Source: JAVBTT01 sp031556035 (GTDB lineage: Bacteria > Bacillota > Clostridia > Oscillospirales > UBA929). Taken from it: DNA of 64,000 nt. Positions within the stretch are counted from its first letter, which is position 1; each line of letters opens with the position of its first letter. The stretch spans positions 1-64,000 of the forward strand of contig JAVBTT010000002.1 in the NCBI GenBank assembly GCA_031556035.1, in the 5' to 3' direction. Positions 7,326 to 15,787 of the stretch are shown in pieces. Made by a program: the position numbers and the translations under genes. The notes beneath the pieces are model-generated. The model saw nothing but the letters and a program-made list of their open reading frames with translations, did not search any database and was not told where the DNA came from.

Positions 7326-7757
7326 ATGAAAATCACGACAAAAATGAAGATTAACTGCTCTGTACATGACGCGTACGAAGCGTTTGTCGACCCCCAGAAA
7401 ATTGGCAACTTTTGGTTTTCAGGCAGCTCGGCGCGCTGGGAGACCGGCAAAATGGTAACGCTTGCTTATGAGGAATACGTTGCCGTATTTGACATTGAAA
7501 TTATCAGCGCAGAGCAAGACGCGAAAATTGAATATGACTGGGGCGATGGCGCTGACCGCAGAAAGTGCGAGCTCGTCTTTACCCAAAAAGACGGCCATTC
7601 TGTTGTTGAAGCCATAGAAAGCGGCTGGCGAGACGATGCTGACAACACAGCCGAAATGCTGAAAAATCAAACCGGTTGGGTGTACATGCTGACCTGCTTA
7701 AAAGCCTATCTGGAAAACGGAATTAGTACGCTCAGAACGGGACTATTAATGGATTAG
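7326..7757 (+). CDS. SRPBCC/AHSA1-type ligand-binding protein
   Basis: 143 residues with the START-like helix-grip signature: KMKINCSVHDAYEAFVDPQK at the N-terminus, KIGNFWFSGSSARWETGKMV, a central KIEYDWGD strand and a C-terminal helix GWVYMLTCLKAYLENG. AHSA1-type SRPBCC proteins bind small hydrophobic ligands or act as stress co-chaperone relatives. Second gene of the 6841-8430 operon, with a GAGGGGATTTGT ribosome-binding region before the ATG. Confidence 0.8.
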   Translation: MKITTKMKINCSVHDAYEAFVDPQKIGNFWFSGSSARWETGKMVTLAYEEYVAVFDIEIISAEQDAKIEYDWGDGADRRKCELVFTQKDGHSVVEAIESGWRDDADNTAEMLKNQTGWVYMLTCLKAYLENGISTLRTGLLMD

Positions 7758-7767
7758 GAGAATACGT

Positions 7768-8028
7768 ATGAAAAACAACTTCTGCCAAAGCTGCGGAATG
7801 CCCTTTGACAACGCGCACGAAGAATTGATCGCCAAGGAAAAGGACGGCTCCTGCAGTTTATACTGCACTTACTGCTACAAAGACGGCGAGTTTCTGAATC
7901 CTGACGCGACGGCGCAGGATATGGTTGAAATGGGTGTGCCTCATTTGGCGTACAAAATCGGAGAGCAGGCTGCGCGGGAACAGCTATCCGCATTTGTACC
8001 CACTTTGAAACGATGGGAACAGAGGTGA
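7768..8028 (+). CDS. Putative zinc-ribbon protein
   Basis: 86 residues. FCQSCGMPFDNAHEEL near the N-terminus and SLYCTYCYKDGEFLNPDATA supply two CxxC pairs for one zinc ion, followed by a helical tail. This is the small stand-alone 'putative zinc ribbon' family common in Clostridia, frequently next to AHSA1 or GNAT genes. Role unknown. Third gene of the operon, 10 bases after the SRPBCC gene behind AGGAG. Confidence 0.85.
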   Translation: MKNNFCQSCGMPFDNAHEELIAKEKDGSCSLYCTYCYKDGEFLNPDATAQDMVEMGVPHLAYKIGEQAAREQLSAFVPTLKRWEQR

Positions 8029-8034
8029 ATCCGT

Positions 8035-8430
8035 ATGGATAACGGCATTTTCAAAAAGATGAAGGCAAAGCAGGGATTTACCGCGTGCGTTTTGTATGCG
8101 CCGGACGATTACCCCGTAGATGCCGCCGATCTGGTCTTCTCGGATGCCGGTCAGGTTGATTTCGTGCATTTGTTTGTGGGAAGCCGAGCAGATTTTGAAT
8201 CACGGATTGCCGAAGCGCTGCGCAGGCGTAAGCCTGGGGGGCTTTTGTGGATATCCTACCCCAAAGGCAGCGGCAAAGTGAAGTATGACATCAACCGGGA
8301 CAGCATGTGGGATTTATCCATACCGAAAGGCATTCACCCCGTTGCTCAGGTAGCGCTCGATGAAACATGGTCGGCGCTTCGCTTCGTGGACAATCTGCCG
8401 GGCGAGACTTACGAACGCCCGGGGAAATAA
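8035..8430 (+). CDS. DUF3052-like protein
   Basis: 131 residues. Contains AADLVFSDAGQVDFVHLFVG, a GGLLWISYPKGSGKVKYDIN core and a C-terminal VAQVALDETWSALRF. This pattern matches the DUF3052-like family of small proteins that recurs beside SRPBCC/AHSA1 genes. No catalytic residues can be named. Last gene of the operon, 6 bases after the zinc-ribbon gene, and followed by a hairpin. Confidence 0.7.
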   Translation: MDNGIFKKMKAKQGFTACVLYAPDDYPVDAADLVFSDAGQVDFVHLFVGSRADFESRIAEALRRRKPGGLLWISYPKGSGKVKYDINRDSMWDLSIPKGIHPVAQVALDETWSALRFVDNLPGETYERPGK

Positions 8431-8439
8431 AGTAATTAT

Positions 8440-8468
8440 GCCGGAGTCCTCATTTTGAGGATTCCGGC
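8440..8468 (+). terminator. Hairpin after the small-enzyme operon
   Basis: GCCGGAGTCCTCA (8440-8452) pairs with TGAGGATTCCGGC (8456-8468) with one G-T pair and a TTT loop, 10 bases after the stop of the last gene. There is no U-tract. Confidence 0.5.
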
Positions 8469-8472
8469 GTCG

Positions 8473-8620
8473 GGCTGCTGACAAGGCCCGCGACCTCCGT
8501 CCTTTTTCACTTTTGCGCGTCGAGCCTGACGCCGGGAGGCGGCAGGTTCTTGCTTGACCGCAAGAGTGAAAAAGTTTGAAATTCAAGGCTTTCACGGATT
8601 CACTCCGGGAAAGCCTTTCT
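8473..8620 (+). repeat. Two-hairpin 148-bp repeat, copy 1
   Basis: Shares its whole length with 13743-13890 and, inverted, with 47893-48040. Core features: CTTTTTCACTTTTGCG ... CGCAAGAGTGAAAAAG (long stem) and AAGGCTTT ... AAAGCCTT (short stem at the right end). It lies directly after the hairpin that closes the 6841-8430 operon, and its right edge abuts the broken IS66 gene. Confidence 0.8.
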
Positions 8621-8965
8621 CTCTCAAACAGCCGGTTGCAATAGCGCAGTCCGCGCTCGGCGGATGACCCCGCCCGCTGCTCGGCAGGCAGGATTTTCAG
8701 CGTTTCGTCAAATTTCCGCCGCACATGCGCCCAGCATCCGACGACCGTCACATCCGGTAGGATGTGATAGCCCTGATACCCGTCGGTATGGAGATAACCC
8801 TTCCAACCAGTCAGGAATATCTTCCACATATTTCTCGACCATGATGTGCGCAACAGACGATGGCGAGGCCAGACTTCCCTTGATGACCGGCTCAGGCGCC
8901 GAGGCATTGCGAACAGGTGTGTGGTCGCTGTTCTTCTCGCGGCTCCGGCAAACGTCGATATTGAA
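8620..8965 (-). pseudogene. IS66-family transposase remnant
   Basis: Two minus-strand frames carry separate IS66 TnpC pieces. 8822-8962 reads CRSREKNSDHTPV..., then EPVIKGSLASPSSVAHIMVE (zinc-finger-proximal region). 8620-8817 reads FLTGWKGYLHTDGYQGYHIL and DVTVVGCWAHVRRKFDETLK, part of the DDE core. The roughly 120 residues that normally separate them, including the first catalytic Asp region, are gone, and the C-terminus is cut at the repeat at 8473-8620. It cannot be active. Confidence 0.8.
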
Positions 8966-9327
8966 AAGAGTGTAACGAAAATAAAAGAATAACCAAATAA
9001 ATTCTATTCTATTTTTTTGCAAAATCAATTAATATTACAGTGATAGGCCTCATAACTGGAGCGATATGCACAAAACTTCGGGGTGCTGCGACTGACAAAT
9101 AAACGGCCACCCATGGCGTCTGCTTCAGCATTAATCAAAACATTGCAGGTGGTAAACAAACAAGCGCCGCTTTCGCCAACGCGCTTGTTTTTTAGACTCT
9201 CATTGTTTTCGAGGAAATTTCTTATTTGAAGGGAAGTGTTATGGTTTATTGGAATTATTTTGCATCTGGTCGACCGCGTTTCGGTTAAAGCGAGGCAAGA
9301 TTATGTTTTATAATGGAGGAAAGAGTT
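8966..9327. other. Intergenic region upstream of the giant secreted protein
   Basis: No gene. It contains an intrinsic terminator at 9159-9194 and an AT-rich stretch before the start codon at 9328. I could not pick a convincing sigma-A promoter. Confidence 0.4.
9159..9194 (+). terminator. Intrinsic terminator
   Basis: AACAAGCGC (9159-9167) pairs with GCGCTTGTT (9181-9189) and is followed by a T-run. It isolates the following large gene from upstream transcription. Confidence 0.7.
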
Positions 9328-12300
9328 ATGACGCAATCTAGGGTTAAAAGGGCAGTTTCCTGGCTTCTCGCTCTGGTGATGGTTGTTTCAGTTGCTTATG
9401 TGCTGCCGGTGCCGACTGTGCAGGCGTACTCCGGCGGGCGCGATCGCCCGACACCTGAAGAGGCTGCGGACAGAGGCATGTTTGAAACGCTGCTGGCTCT
9501 TGAAAAACTCCCCAGAGTTGGCATGGCCATGTATACAGGCGCACATCCGGACGACGAGGGCAACAACAGCGACCAGGGGTTGACGTCGTATTTGAGCGAC
9601 AGCCCCCGCTACGCGATTGACAGCATATTGTCGACCTTTACCTGGGGCGAGGGCGGCATCAACATGATCGGGCCGGAGACCTTCGAAGGCCTTGGCATCG
9701 TCCGCTCCCAGGAGCAGTACTCGGCTAACCTGCTTGACAGGAAGTATTCGGTTCCGTTCATGATGATGGACGCAGGATACATGCCCAGCTTCGAGTTCGA
9801 AACTTTTGATCCGTCGAACGGAATCAGGGGCCGGTTTAACCCGGATGTCATCCTCTATCATGCCGTGAGGATGATCAGGCTTGCCAGGCCGGACGTCGTC
9901 GTCGAGAATCACCGCCTAACCGGCGGGCACGCCCAGCACCAAACGAACTCCATGTTCATGCTGCTCGGTGTAAAGGCTGCGAAGGACCCGAACTATAAAG
10001 CTTACGATGTCTACGGCAAAGAACTCAAGCCTTGGACGGTAAAGCGTGTGATGACAGCCAGCGGAACCGGCGTAGGCACGGTGTACCTCAACAGGGTAAA
10101 TCCGTTCTTCCCCAAGCCCTGGAATAACTACGGGGTTAATGACGCCACAGAGGTCAAAGTGTGGACGGATCCTACCTACAACATGATTTCCAACGCGGCG
10201 GATCAGACGAACTCCAGCCAGGTGTCAAGCTACGTCGGACAATCAAATCAAGGGACTCCCAATAACACGGCAAAGACTTATGAAGCGGACACTCTTTTCA
10301 GCGCCCCCGGTTACTTTTCTGACGGATGGCAGAACTCCGGGCCAAACGCCACAACATTCCTGGCGGGGATAGACACCTCCATCAACCGCATCAACAAGAC
10401 GCTGCCGGCAGCGGATCAGTTGGCGACTGAGAATAATGTACAAGCCCTGAAAACAGCCCTTGAGAATGTGTACTTTAAGTTCCCGAACGGCCCCAACGCC
10501 GCTGATTGGGATACGGACATGCCTACGGGTACAGACCCGCTGGATCTTACAAAAGGCAGAACTCAGGAGCAATTGGGAAAAACGTTCATAGCGAACGGCG
10601 CCGCCACAGCGGCTGACGTCCAAAACCAGATAAACTTAGTAAAAGACGATCTGACCAACGCGGCGGTTGCGTTAGCCGCATTGGAAGGATATGCCGCGAC
10701 GCTTGACAACATGGCCGACGGCACCCAGGACTTCCAGCGCTGGCTGAGCATTGTCCGCAGGAACTACAACGACTTTACGTCACGGCTGTTCGGAATTCAG
10801 CAGAAAATCACTCTGAGCGACTACGACCCCAGCCCTGGACAGACGGTGCACGCCATTGTGGAGATCGAGTGCTTCGAAGGCGCCTTCAACGACACCGGCA
10901 TCGCCGCGGCGGGCAAGGTGATATTCCCGTCCAATACACTGGAAGCCGGTTTGCCGACCACGTTGACACTCCCCGCCGGTTCGACCGCTACGGCGACCGC
11001 GGCCACCCCCGTAGCGTATACAAGAATGGGCACTGTCTATGGCGCAGAGATGCAGGTCAAGGGCCTGAGATACGAGTATGACGTTACGATCTCACCCACA
11101 AACAAGGAGTATACCGGACCTTTCAACCAGAAGTACGACGAATGGTATAACAGCGAGGGCGTCCTCCGCGGTACATATCCGCAGGGCACATCCGACTACC
11201 ATGAGTCTGACTGGAACATGGGTATAGCAGCCAACCAAAGGGACAAGACGAATGTAAACGCTTTGGAAATCCACTACGACCGCAACCCGATACCCGACAA
11301 CAATACAGATCAGCTTGCGCCTCACTATAAGAGAAGGCCGCTGAGGGGACTGACAACTTTCACGTTGGGCACAGGCGCGTCCATCTCGGTGGAACAGGAC
11401 GTAAAGGTGCGGTTGGTGCCGAAGCTTACCGTCGACATCGTGAGGGAGTCGCGCTCGGTGATCCTCCATGAGTCCGATGACTCGCAGACGAATAAGATCC
11501 TCGTGGAAATCACAAATCATACCTCGGCGCTGGCGGAAGGAATCGTGCTGTCGACGAATATTACGCCTTCAGGTACGGGAATCGCCGTTGCAAATCAGAC
11601 CGTCAGCGTGCCGGCTAAGACAAAAGCCCGTTTCGAATTGACCACCAATATTCCGGGCGGTTTTTCCGGAAGCGCGCAAATCGGCGTGGAAGCCGTGTGG
11701 AATGGTGAAAACTATCGGGACGGAATTGATCTTGTCAACTACACCCTGGATCGGGACGGTGTCAATTATGACATCTTCGATAGAAATACGAAAGCCACGT
11801 TCCACCACGCAGAAGTACAGCATTTCTTCCAGCCGGCCAGGCAGAAACTGTCCGTTTCCACGATCGTTAACCTTCCTGACGACGACATCCGGATTGGAGT
11901 GGGCGAAACAAACTCAGATCCGGATATCCTGAGCACCGTCAGAAATATGTACAAAGATCCTGCAAAAGCCGTTCAAAACTGCGTATCCATCGGCGCCGAG
12001 GAGTTAGCCAAGGGCGGCGAATGGCTCAAGGACAACTTCGACACGATCATTATCTGCGCGCGCTTCGGCGATAGCGGCAATCGTGAGATGCTGAACCTGA
12101 ACTCCGAAAACGGCGACAACGTATACAACTTCATGCAGCGTGGCGGAAACGTGGTAGTGCATGAAACAAATCTGGCTTTTAATAACGTTCAGATAAACAG
12201 AATTGTGCCGAAGGAAAAAACACCGCCACCTGTCAGCGGCAACCTGGACTTGACAAAATGTTCGATTTACGTCGAGGAGACGATGACGAACAGCTCTGTT

Positions 12301-13599
12301 TACACCTATCCGAACGATCTCGCCTCGATCATGAATCTGAAAGAGCCGGTTGAACCGGGAGTCGGCCAGGGCATTCCTACCGGCTGGATGTGGTCGGATT
12401 CAATGATCTGGGACAACTGGTTCGGACAGCGCACCGAATGGGCTACAGCCAGCGTAGCGGCCGTGGTCAACGCAGGCTATGTCCCGATGTTTGCCGGCAG
12501 GAACTGGATGAACGGAGTGGGCGGAAACGGAACCACAATGAACATCAAGCCGGCAGTATTCGGAACCACGGTGCCGGCTACGGTAGGAGATAAAGACGGA
12601 AACTGGACATATACGTCGGTTCTGTGGCAAAACCACTTCCCGGTTCTTGCGGAGGGCGCGATTGCGCTGTACGCAAACCTCATCAGCCTGGGATATAAAG
12701 GAACTCCTGGTTGGGCGTATAGCGGCACGTATTCAGCGGATTCCCAGAAAATTAAAAGCGTAGGCATAGAAGTCACGGAGCCTATGGCCACAAAAGCCCC
12801 GGATATGGCGCCGGCAGTCTTGACTGACCATTGCGCCGTGAGCGGTGTGACGTGGTCGCCCGCAGATGCCGCGTTTACAGAGGGCAATACTTATACCGTT
12901 TCAGTCACGCTCACAGCTGACGAATGGTACCTCTTTGACGGTATCGAGGACAGCGTAACCATAAACGGAAAACCGGCCACAATTGTACAGAACACCGGCA
13001 AGACAGTAACGATTTCGGCCGAGTTCGTTGCTACGGAATTCCGTGAAACGGTAAAGATCACCGCAGTTTCGGTGACCACACCGACAATTGTGGAAACGCT
13101 TGCAGCAAACCTCAGGGTTAACGTGGCCGGCGAGGGCTTGGAAGGCAAATCCCTGATTGCGTATCTCAGCGTAAACGGCGAGCTCTCCTGCCGGACCGAC
13201 ATTACCAATGGCGCTTTGATGAAAATCAGCGCTGCTAACGCACCGGCTTTTGGAGATGACTGCAAGGTCGTTGTAAAAGTGGATGACGGGGATGTACAGG
13301 GTGATTGCCCCATAGTGGTTGCCGAGTACAAGCCGGAACTCATCTGGGGAGCCGACGTTATTGCCGAGGGCGGTCAACTGACAGTTGTTTTCCGCGCGGA
13401 TATGACACTCAAAAGTACGGTCAAGTGCGTGACGATCAGCGGGGCAAAGTATAACGCGGTCGTACTTGAGGACAAGAGGACGCTCGAGGTACAGGGCTTT
13501 ACAGGAACACTTGCGGAAGGAGAAACCGTTGTTGTCAGCGGCGTCAAGTACCCAGTGTTGTTCCCCAGCTATTCCTTTACATTTACACTACGCAAATAA
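9328..13599 (+). CDS. Giant secreted PIG-L/LmbE-type deacetylase-like protein
   Basis: 1423 residues. A signal peptide (KRAVSWLLALVMVVSVAYVL to about residue 33) directs export. The catalytic region follows: GAHPDDEGNN (residues 71-80) is the LmbE/PIG-L zinc motif, and GGHAQHQ (199-205) supplies HxxH, probably the remaining metal ligand. These enzymes remove acetyl groups from N-acetylglucosamine-type sugars. The usual family length is 200-300 residues, so over 1000 residues are extra: a linker, Ig-like beta regions around residues 700-850, a ThuA-like stretch near 880-960, and a C-terminal module shared with the protein at 29117. The start at 9328 fits GGAGGAAAG at 9315-9323; the ATG at 9313 lies inside that site. 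Probably acts on extracellular glycan; the substrate is unknown. Confidence 0.75.
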   Translation: MTQSRVKRAVSWLLALVMVVSVAYVLPVPTVQAYSGGRDRPTPEEAADRGMFETLLALEKLPRVGMAMYTGAHPDDEGNNSDQGLTSYLSDSPRYAIDSILSTFTWGEGGINMIGPETFEGLGIVRSQEQYSANLLDRKYSVPFMMMDAGYMPSFEFETFDPSNGIRGRFNPDVILYHAVRMIRLARPDVVVENHRLTGGHAQHQTNSMFMLLGVKAAKDPNYKAYDVYGKELKPWTVKRVMTASGTGVGTVYLNRVNPFFPKPWNNYGVNDATEVKVWTDPTYNMISNAADQTNSSQVSSYVGQSNQGTPNNTAKTYEADTLFSAPGYFSDGWQNSGPNATTFLAGIDTSINRINKTLPAADQLATENNVQALKTALENVYFKFPNGPNAADWDTDMPTGTDPLDLTKGRTQEQLGKTFIANGAATAADVQNQINLVKDDLTNAAVALAALEGYAATLDNMADGTQDFQRWLSIVRRNYNDFTSRLFGIQQKITLSDYDPSPGQTVHAIVEIECFEGAFNDTGIAAAGKVIFPSNTLEAGLPTTLTLPAGSTATATAATPVAYTRMGTVYGAEMQVKGLRYEYDVTISPTNKEYTGPFNQKYDEWYNSEGVLRGTYPQGTSDYHESDWNMGIAANQRDKTNVNALEIHYDRNPIPDNNTDQLAPHYKRRPLRGLTTFTLGTGASISVEQDVKVRLVPKLTVDIVRESRSVILHESDDSQTNKILVEITNHTSALAEGIVLSTNITPSGTGIAVANQTVSVPAKTKARFELTTNIPGGFSGSAQIGVEAVWNGENYRDGIDLVNYTLDRDGVNYDIFDRNTKATFHHAEVQHFFQPARQKLSVSTIVNLPDDDIRIGVGETNSDPDILSTVRNMYKDPAKAVQNCVSIGAEELAKGGEWLKDNFDTIIICARFGDSGNREMLNLNSENGDNVYNFMQRGGNVVVHETNLAFNNVQINRIVPKEKTPPPVSGNLDLTKCSIYVEETMTNSSVYTYPNDLASIMNLKEPVEPGVGQGIPTGWMWSDSMIWDNWFGQRTEWATASVAAVVNAGYVPMFAGRNWMNGVGGNGTTMNIKPAVFGTTVPATVGDKDGNWTYTSVLWQNHFPVLAEGAIALYANLISLGYKGTPGWAYSGTYSADSQKIKSVGIEVTEPMATKAPDMAPAVLTDHCAVSGVTWSPADAAFTEGNTYTVSVTLTADEWYLFDGIEDSVTINGKPATIVQNTGKTVTISAEFVATEFRETVKITAVSVTTPTIVETLAANLRVNVAGEGLEGKSLIAYLSVNGELSCRTDITNGALMKISAANAPAFGDDCKVVVKVDDGDVQGDCPIVVAEYKPELIWGADVIAEGGQLTVVFRADMTLKSTVKCVTISGAKYNAVVLEDKRTLEVQGFTGTLAEGETVVVSGVKYPVLFPSYSFTFTLRK

Positions 13600-13701
13600 A
13601 AGCCTGTCTGCTAAATACTTTCAATTGATGAAGCGAGGTGATATACGCCAAGCGATCATCATTGGAAAAAAACACAATCGATAACAGCGCAAAATCTGTA
13701 T

Positions 13702-13740
13702 ACAGTGCGCCGCCTTTTGGACAAAAAGGCGGCGCACTGT
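13702..13740. terminator. Perfect 17-bp hairpin after the giant secreted gene
   Basis: Arms 13702-13718 and 13724-13740 are exact complements (ACAGTGCGCCGCCTTTT) around the loop GGACA. It lies 100 bases after the stop, directly before repeat copy 2. There is no strong U-tract. Confidence 0.6.
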
Positions 13741-13742
13741 TC

Positions 13743-13890
13743 AGAATGAAGACAAAGTCCGCGACCTCCGTCCTTTTTCACTTTTGCGCGTCGAGCCTGA
13801 CGACGGAGGCGGCAGGTTCTTGCTTGACCGCAAGAGTGAAAAAGTTTGAAATTCAAGGCTTTTACGGATTCACTCCGGGAAAGCCTTTTT
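13743..13890 (+). repeat. Two-hairpin 148-bp repeat, copy 2
   Basis: Long stem B 13773-13788 with B' 13829-13844 (15 of 16 paired); short stem C 13855-13862 with 13880-13887. An 8-base element CCTCCGTC upstream of B can pair with GACGGAGG inside the B loop, giving an interlocked, pseudoknot-like order. It follows a CDS and a perfect hairpin in the same orientation. Confidence 0.8.
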
Positions 13891-13958
13891 CCTGGTTTTT
13901 TCGACTGTGTGCGATGACGGAGTGCCTGAAAAGACAAGGTTTTGGGCGTCCCGCGCTG

Positions 13959-13987
13959 TTGACATGGTAATCCATGGTTGGTATAAT
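13959..13987 (+). promoter_or_regulatory. Consensus sigma-A promoter of gltX
   Basis: TTGACA (13959-13964), an exact 17-base spacer and TATAAT (13982-13987): a full-consensus promoter about 125 bases before the gltX start. Confidence 0.9.
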
Positions 13988-14031
13988 ACATTTTAAGCCC
14001 TGCAAGCGCTGAATTATGGATTATACTCATT

Positions 14032-14056
14032 TTTTCCCCGCCTCCGGCGGGGAAAA
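14032..14056 (+). promoter_or_regulatory. Hairpin in the gltX leader
   Basis: TTTTCCCCGCC (14032-14042) pairs perfectly with GGCGGGGAAAA (14046-14056) over a TCC loop, midway between promoter and gene. It could attenuate or stabilise the transcript. No T-box sequence is present. Confidence 0.4.
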
Positions 14057-14111
14057 GGCACAAGACGTTCTTAAAAGCACCCTATAAAACTGATACGCAA
14101 GGAGCAATGAT

Positions 14112-15761
14112 ATGGACTGCGTCAGGCTGGCGGAAAGGCTGTTTCCCAATTCTGTGCGCCCCCTAAGTTATTACGAGGAGTTATATCCCGAGAGAGGTCT
14201 GGACAAAAAGGCGGAGGTCACCCGCGTTGCGCCCAGCCCGACGGGATTTATACACCTGGGCAACCTGTTTTCTGCCCTCGCCAATGAGCGCATCGCCCAT
14301 CAGAGCGGCGGTGTGTTCTTTTTGCGCGTTGAGGACACAGACAGCAAGCGCAGGGTGGACGGCGCCGTGGAGGCGATACTTGCCGCCTTTGACTACTTCG
14401 ACATACGCTTTGACGAGGGTGCGGAGGTCGCCTCTGCCTCGGGTAATGATTACGGCCCGTATTATCAGAGTATGCGCACCGAGATATATCACGCCTACGC
14501 GAAGGACCTGGTCAGTCGCGGGCTGGCCTATCCCTGCTTCTGCACCGCCGGGGAGCTTGACGCTGTTCGCGAGCGGCAGAAGGAGCAGAAGCTGACCCCG
14601 GGCTATTACGGAAGCTTCGCCAGATGCCGGGAGCTGGGCGAGGATGAGGTTTTCGCCAGGCTAGACAGGGGCGAGCCCTATGTCCTGCGCCTGCGCTCAG
14701 GCGGGGACGGGCTGGCCAAACTCACGTTTAAAGATGAGATAAAGGGCGAGATCAGCGTCACCGCAAATGACCAGGACATCGTACTGCTGAAGTCGGACGG
14801 CATACCCACCTATCATTTCGCGCACGCCGTCGACGATCATCTGATGCGCACCACACTGGTCGTGCGCGGCGAAGAGTGGCTCAGCTCGCTGCCCATTCAC
14901 CTGGAGCTGTTTGAGCTGCTGAATTTCAGGCGCCCGAGGTACGCGCACACCTGCCAGATCATGAAGCTGGACGGGGACTCCAAGCGCAAGCTCTCCAAGC
15001 GCACCGACCCCGAAGCGGCTCTCAGCTATTACAGGAGCGAGGGCTACCACCCGGGGGCGGTCAAGACCTATCTGATGACGCTGCTGAACTCAAATTTCGA
15101 GGAGTGGCTTCTTAAAAATCCGGACGCCCCGATCGAGACCTTCAAGTTTTCCACCGGGAAAATGAGCCAGTCCGGCACCTTGTTTGACCTCGCCAAGCTG
15201 GACGATATCAGCAGAACCTATCTTTCAAGACTCAGTGCGGAGGAGATGTACGCGTTTCTGAGGACTTGGGCGGAGGAATACTCGCCCGAGCGCGTTTCGG
15301 TTTGCCTTGAGCCCGCGGAGTACATGCTCCGGGTTCTTGCGCTGTGCATGGGCACGGGCGGCAAGAAGCGCCGCAAGGATTTCATCTGCGCGAGGCAGGC
15401 GCTTGACAGCCTGAGCTACTTCTTCGACGGGCTCTTCAAGCCCGATTACTCCTACTCCCTTGAGGCGCAGGAGTGCGCGGAGATATTGAGGGCATTTGCC
15501 GGGACGTATAATTACGCTGACCAGTCCGGCGAATGGTTTGACAAAATCAAGGCCATCGCGGCCGGAATGGGCTACGCCGCCGAGATGAGCGACTACAGGA
15601 AGAACCCGGAGGCGTTCAAGGGCAGCGTCGGCGACGTGGCAGAGGTCATACGGGTGGCTGTGACCGGGCTGAAAAACACCCCGGACTTGTGGACGATCCT
15701 CCAAATACTGGGCGAGGAGCGCGTGAGGGCGAGGCTTGACAGGGCGGTTGCGGCGCTGTAG
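14112..15761 (+). CDS. gltX: Glutamate--tRNA ligase
   Basis: 549-residue class I synthetase that charges tRNA with glutamate. After a 35-residue N-terminal extension, VAPSPTGFIHLGNLFSALAN carries the HIGH-type motif (about residues 39-58), VEDTDSKRRVDGA the next GluRS block, and KRKLSKRTDPEAALSYY the KMSKS-type motif (KLSKR). The C-terminal anticodon-binding region is present. The gene has its own consensus promoter and AAGGAG before the ATG. It may be a discriminating or non-discriminating GluRS; sequence reading alone does not settle this. Confidence 0.92.
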   Translation: MDCVRLAERLFPNSVRPLSYYEELYPERGLDKKAEVTRVAPSPTGFIHLGNLFSALANERIAHQSGGVFFLRVEDTDSKRRVDGAVEAILAAFDYFDIRFDEGAEVASASGNDYGPYYQSMRTEIYHAYAKDLVSRGLAYPCFCTAGELDAVRERQKEQKLTPGYYGSFARCRELGEDEVFARLDRGEPYVLRLRSGGDGLAKLTFKDEIKGEISVTANDQDIVLLKSDGIPTYHFAHAVDDHLMRTTLVVRGEEWLSSLPIHLELFELLNFRRPRYAHTCQIMKLDGDSKRKLSKRTDPEAALSYYRSEGYHPGAVKTYLMTLLNSNFEEWLLKNPDAPIETFKFSTGKMSQSGTLFDLAKLDDISRTYLSRLSAEEMYAFLRTWAEEYSPERVSVCLEPAEYMLRVLALCMGTGGKKRRKDFICARQALDSLSYFFDGLFKPDYSYSLEAQECAEILRAFAGTYNYADQSGEWFDKIKAIAAGMGYAAEMSDYRKNPEAFKGSVGDVAEVIRVAVTGLKNTPDLWTILQILGEERVRARLDRAVAAL

Positions 15762-15787
15762 AGGGTGTTTTGTTTTCTGTAACGGGA

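Noticed and set aside
13988..14111. T-box or other amino-acid riboswitch in the gltX leader
   Set aside because: No conserved GGTGGNACCGCG-type T-box sequence; only a simple hairpin is visible.
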